Shown: positions 5,111 through 5,584 of the stretch, piece by piece | Layout of the letters: each line of letters begins with the position of its first letter | How positions within the stretch are numbered: the stretch's first letter is position 1 | Source: Halieaceae bacterium | GTDB taxonomy: Bacteria > Pseudomonadota > Gammaproteobacteria > Pseudomonadales > Halieaceae | Length of the DNA: 5,584 bases | Direction: 5' to 3' | NCBI GenBank assembly: GCA_018666295.1 | Contig: JABIZW010000101.1 | Coordinates: forward strand, 1-5,584 | Translations under genes and position numbers: made by a program | The notes under the pieces: model-generated | Told to the model about the DNA's origin: nothing | Seen by the model: the letters and a program-made list of their open reading frames with translations, nothing else | The model's database searches: none

Positions 5111-5584
5111 ATGAATCAGCCGCAGAACATTGACCATTACGCATCAGTGAGTGACGACATTTTTGTCGACACCGGTGCAAGAGACCCGAGTTTCCCTGAA
5201 ATTTACAAGCGCTTACGGGGGTTTGATTTAGGGTCAACCAACGCGTGGACGCGTGGACAACCCTTTGACTATTACAAGCGCATGCGCGAAGAGTCACCCG
5301 TCATGTGGACTCCAGGGCGAAAGCCAACCTCGGGGTTTTGGTCAGTGTCACGCTATGAGGACGTTAAACGCGTTGAGTTAGACCCTAAAACGTTCTCATC
5401 TCAGCGTGGCAGCATGCATATGGCGGTGGTCGCCGCTAGTGGTAAGGCCGATCGGTTGATGCACGCAGCGCACAACTCGTTGATCAACCTCGACGCAGAC
5501 GTCCATAGAGATCTGCGGCTTCAGCAATCGGAATTTTTCTTCCCAAAATACGTTGAGACATTGAAAGAGCGCGTCGGCAAGAAA
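5111..5584 (+). CDS. cytochrome P450, 3' partial
   Basis: This is the first 158 residues of a heme monooxygenase that inserts one oxygen atom into an organic substrate using electrons from a redox partner. After a polar leader of about 37 residues, the sequence shows QPFDYYKRMREESPV (50-64), then GFWSVSRYEDVKRVELDP (75-92) and KTFSSQRG, the usual beta-1/helix B region. LINLDADVHRDLR (124-136) is the helix C region, where H132 and R136 of HxxxR contact the heme propionates. The I-helix, ExxR and the heme-binding Cys lie beyond the window, so subfamily and substrate cannot be given. ATG 5111 is the first start after an in-frame TAG at 5057-5059, with a weak AGG (5101-5103) seven bases upstream. 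An 8-base tandem repeat ACGCGTGG (5241-5256) lies within the frame. No membrane anchor is seen, as expected for a soluble bacterial P450. Confidence 0.92.
   Translation, partial: MNQPQNIDHYASVSDDIFVDTGARDPSFPEIYKRLRGFDLGSTNAWTRGQPFDYYKRMREESPVMWTPGRKPTSGFWSVSRYEDVKRVELDPKTFSSQRGSMHMAVVAASGKADRLMHAAHNSLINLDADVHRDLRLQQSEFFFPKYVETLKERVGKK

Noticed and set aside
5109..5297. Minus-strand frame of 62 codons
   Set aside because: Antisense to the clear P450 N-terminus.

Overview
The window looks like ordinary chromosomal DNA of a moderately GC-rich gammaproteobacterium. Three things suggest this: an AcrB-type RND pump subunit overlapping a TetR-family gene, a tRNA-Arg(UCU) with an encoded CCA end and an acceptor stem like that of enteric argU, and a P450 whose upstream layout is typical of aerobic bacteria. 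A marine lineage such as Halieaceae/OM60 is a guess from protein flavour only. No CRISPR array, transposase, integrase or phage gene was seen.

Layout. Bases 1-2256 (+) hold the C-terminal three quarters of an RND efflux permease whose start lies before the window. It overlaps by ATGA a TetR/AcrR-type regulator (2253-2858, +), so pump and regulator form one transcriptional unit. A small three-helix membrane protein of unknown function follows (2954-3271, +), then tRNA-Arg(UCU) (3304-3380, +). Next comes a DUF805 membrane-protein gene that appears broken: a Gln/Pro-rich leader in another frame (3483-3563) and an in-frame TAG at 3671-3673 inside the reading frame 3560-3964.

On the minus strand, a class I SAM-dependent methyltransferase resembling animal METTL27/WBSCR27 (3950-4576) converges on the DUF805 frame with a 15-base overlap. 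Just upstream of it is a previously unlisted 33-residue single-helix membrane peptide with a good ribosome binding site (4625-4726). A gene-free stretch of 384 bases (4727-5110) separates this pair from a divergent cytochrome P450 gene (5111 to the window end, +), of which the first 158 residues are visible. A perfect 6-5-6 inverted repeat sits 20 bases before the P450 start and is the best candidate operator in the window.

How the genes relate. The pump and TetR gene probably form a self-regulated export unit. The methyltransferase and small peptide may be one minus-strand transcript. The P450 is the start of a separate unit whose partners (ferredoxin, reductase, substrate pathway) lie outside. 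No large undescribed multi-gene system can be supported. The most worthwhile leads are the small membrane peptide beside the METTL27-like enzyme, the palindrome before the P450, and the double lesion in the DUF805 gene.
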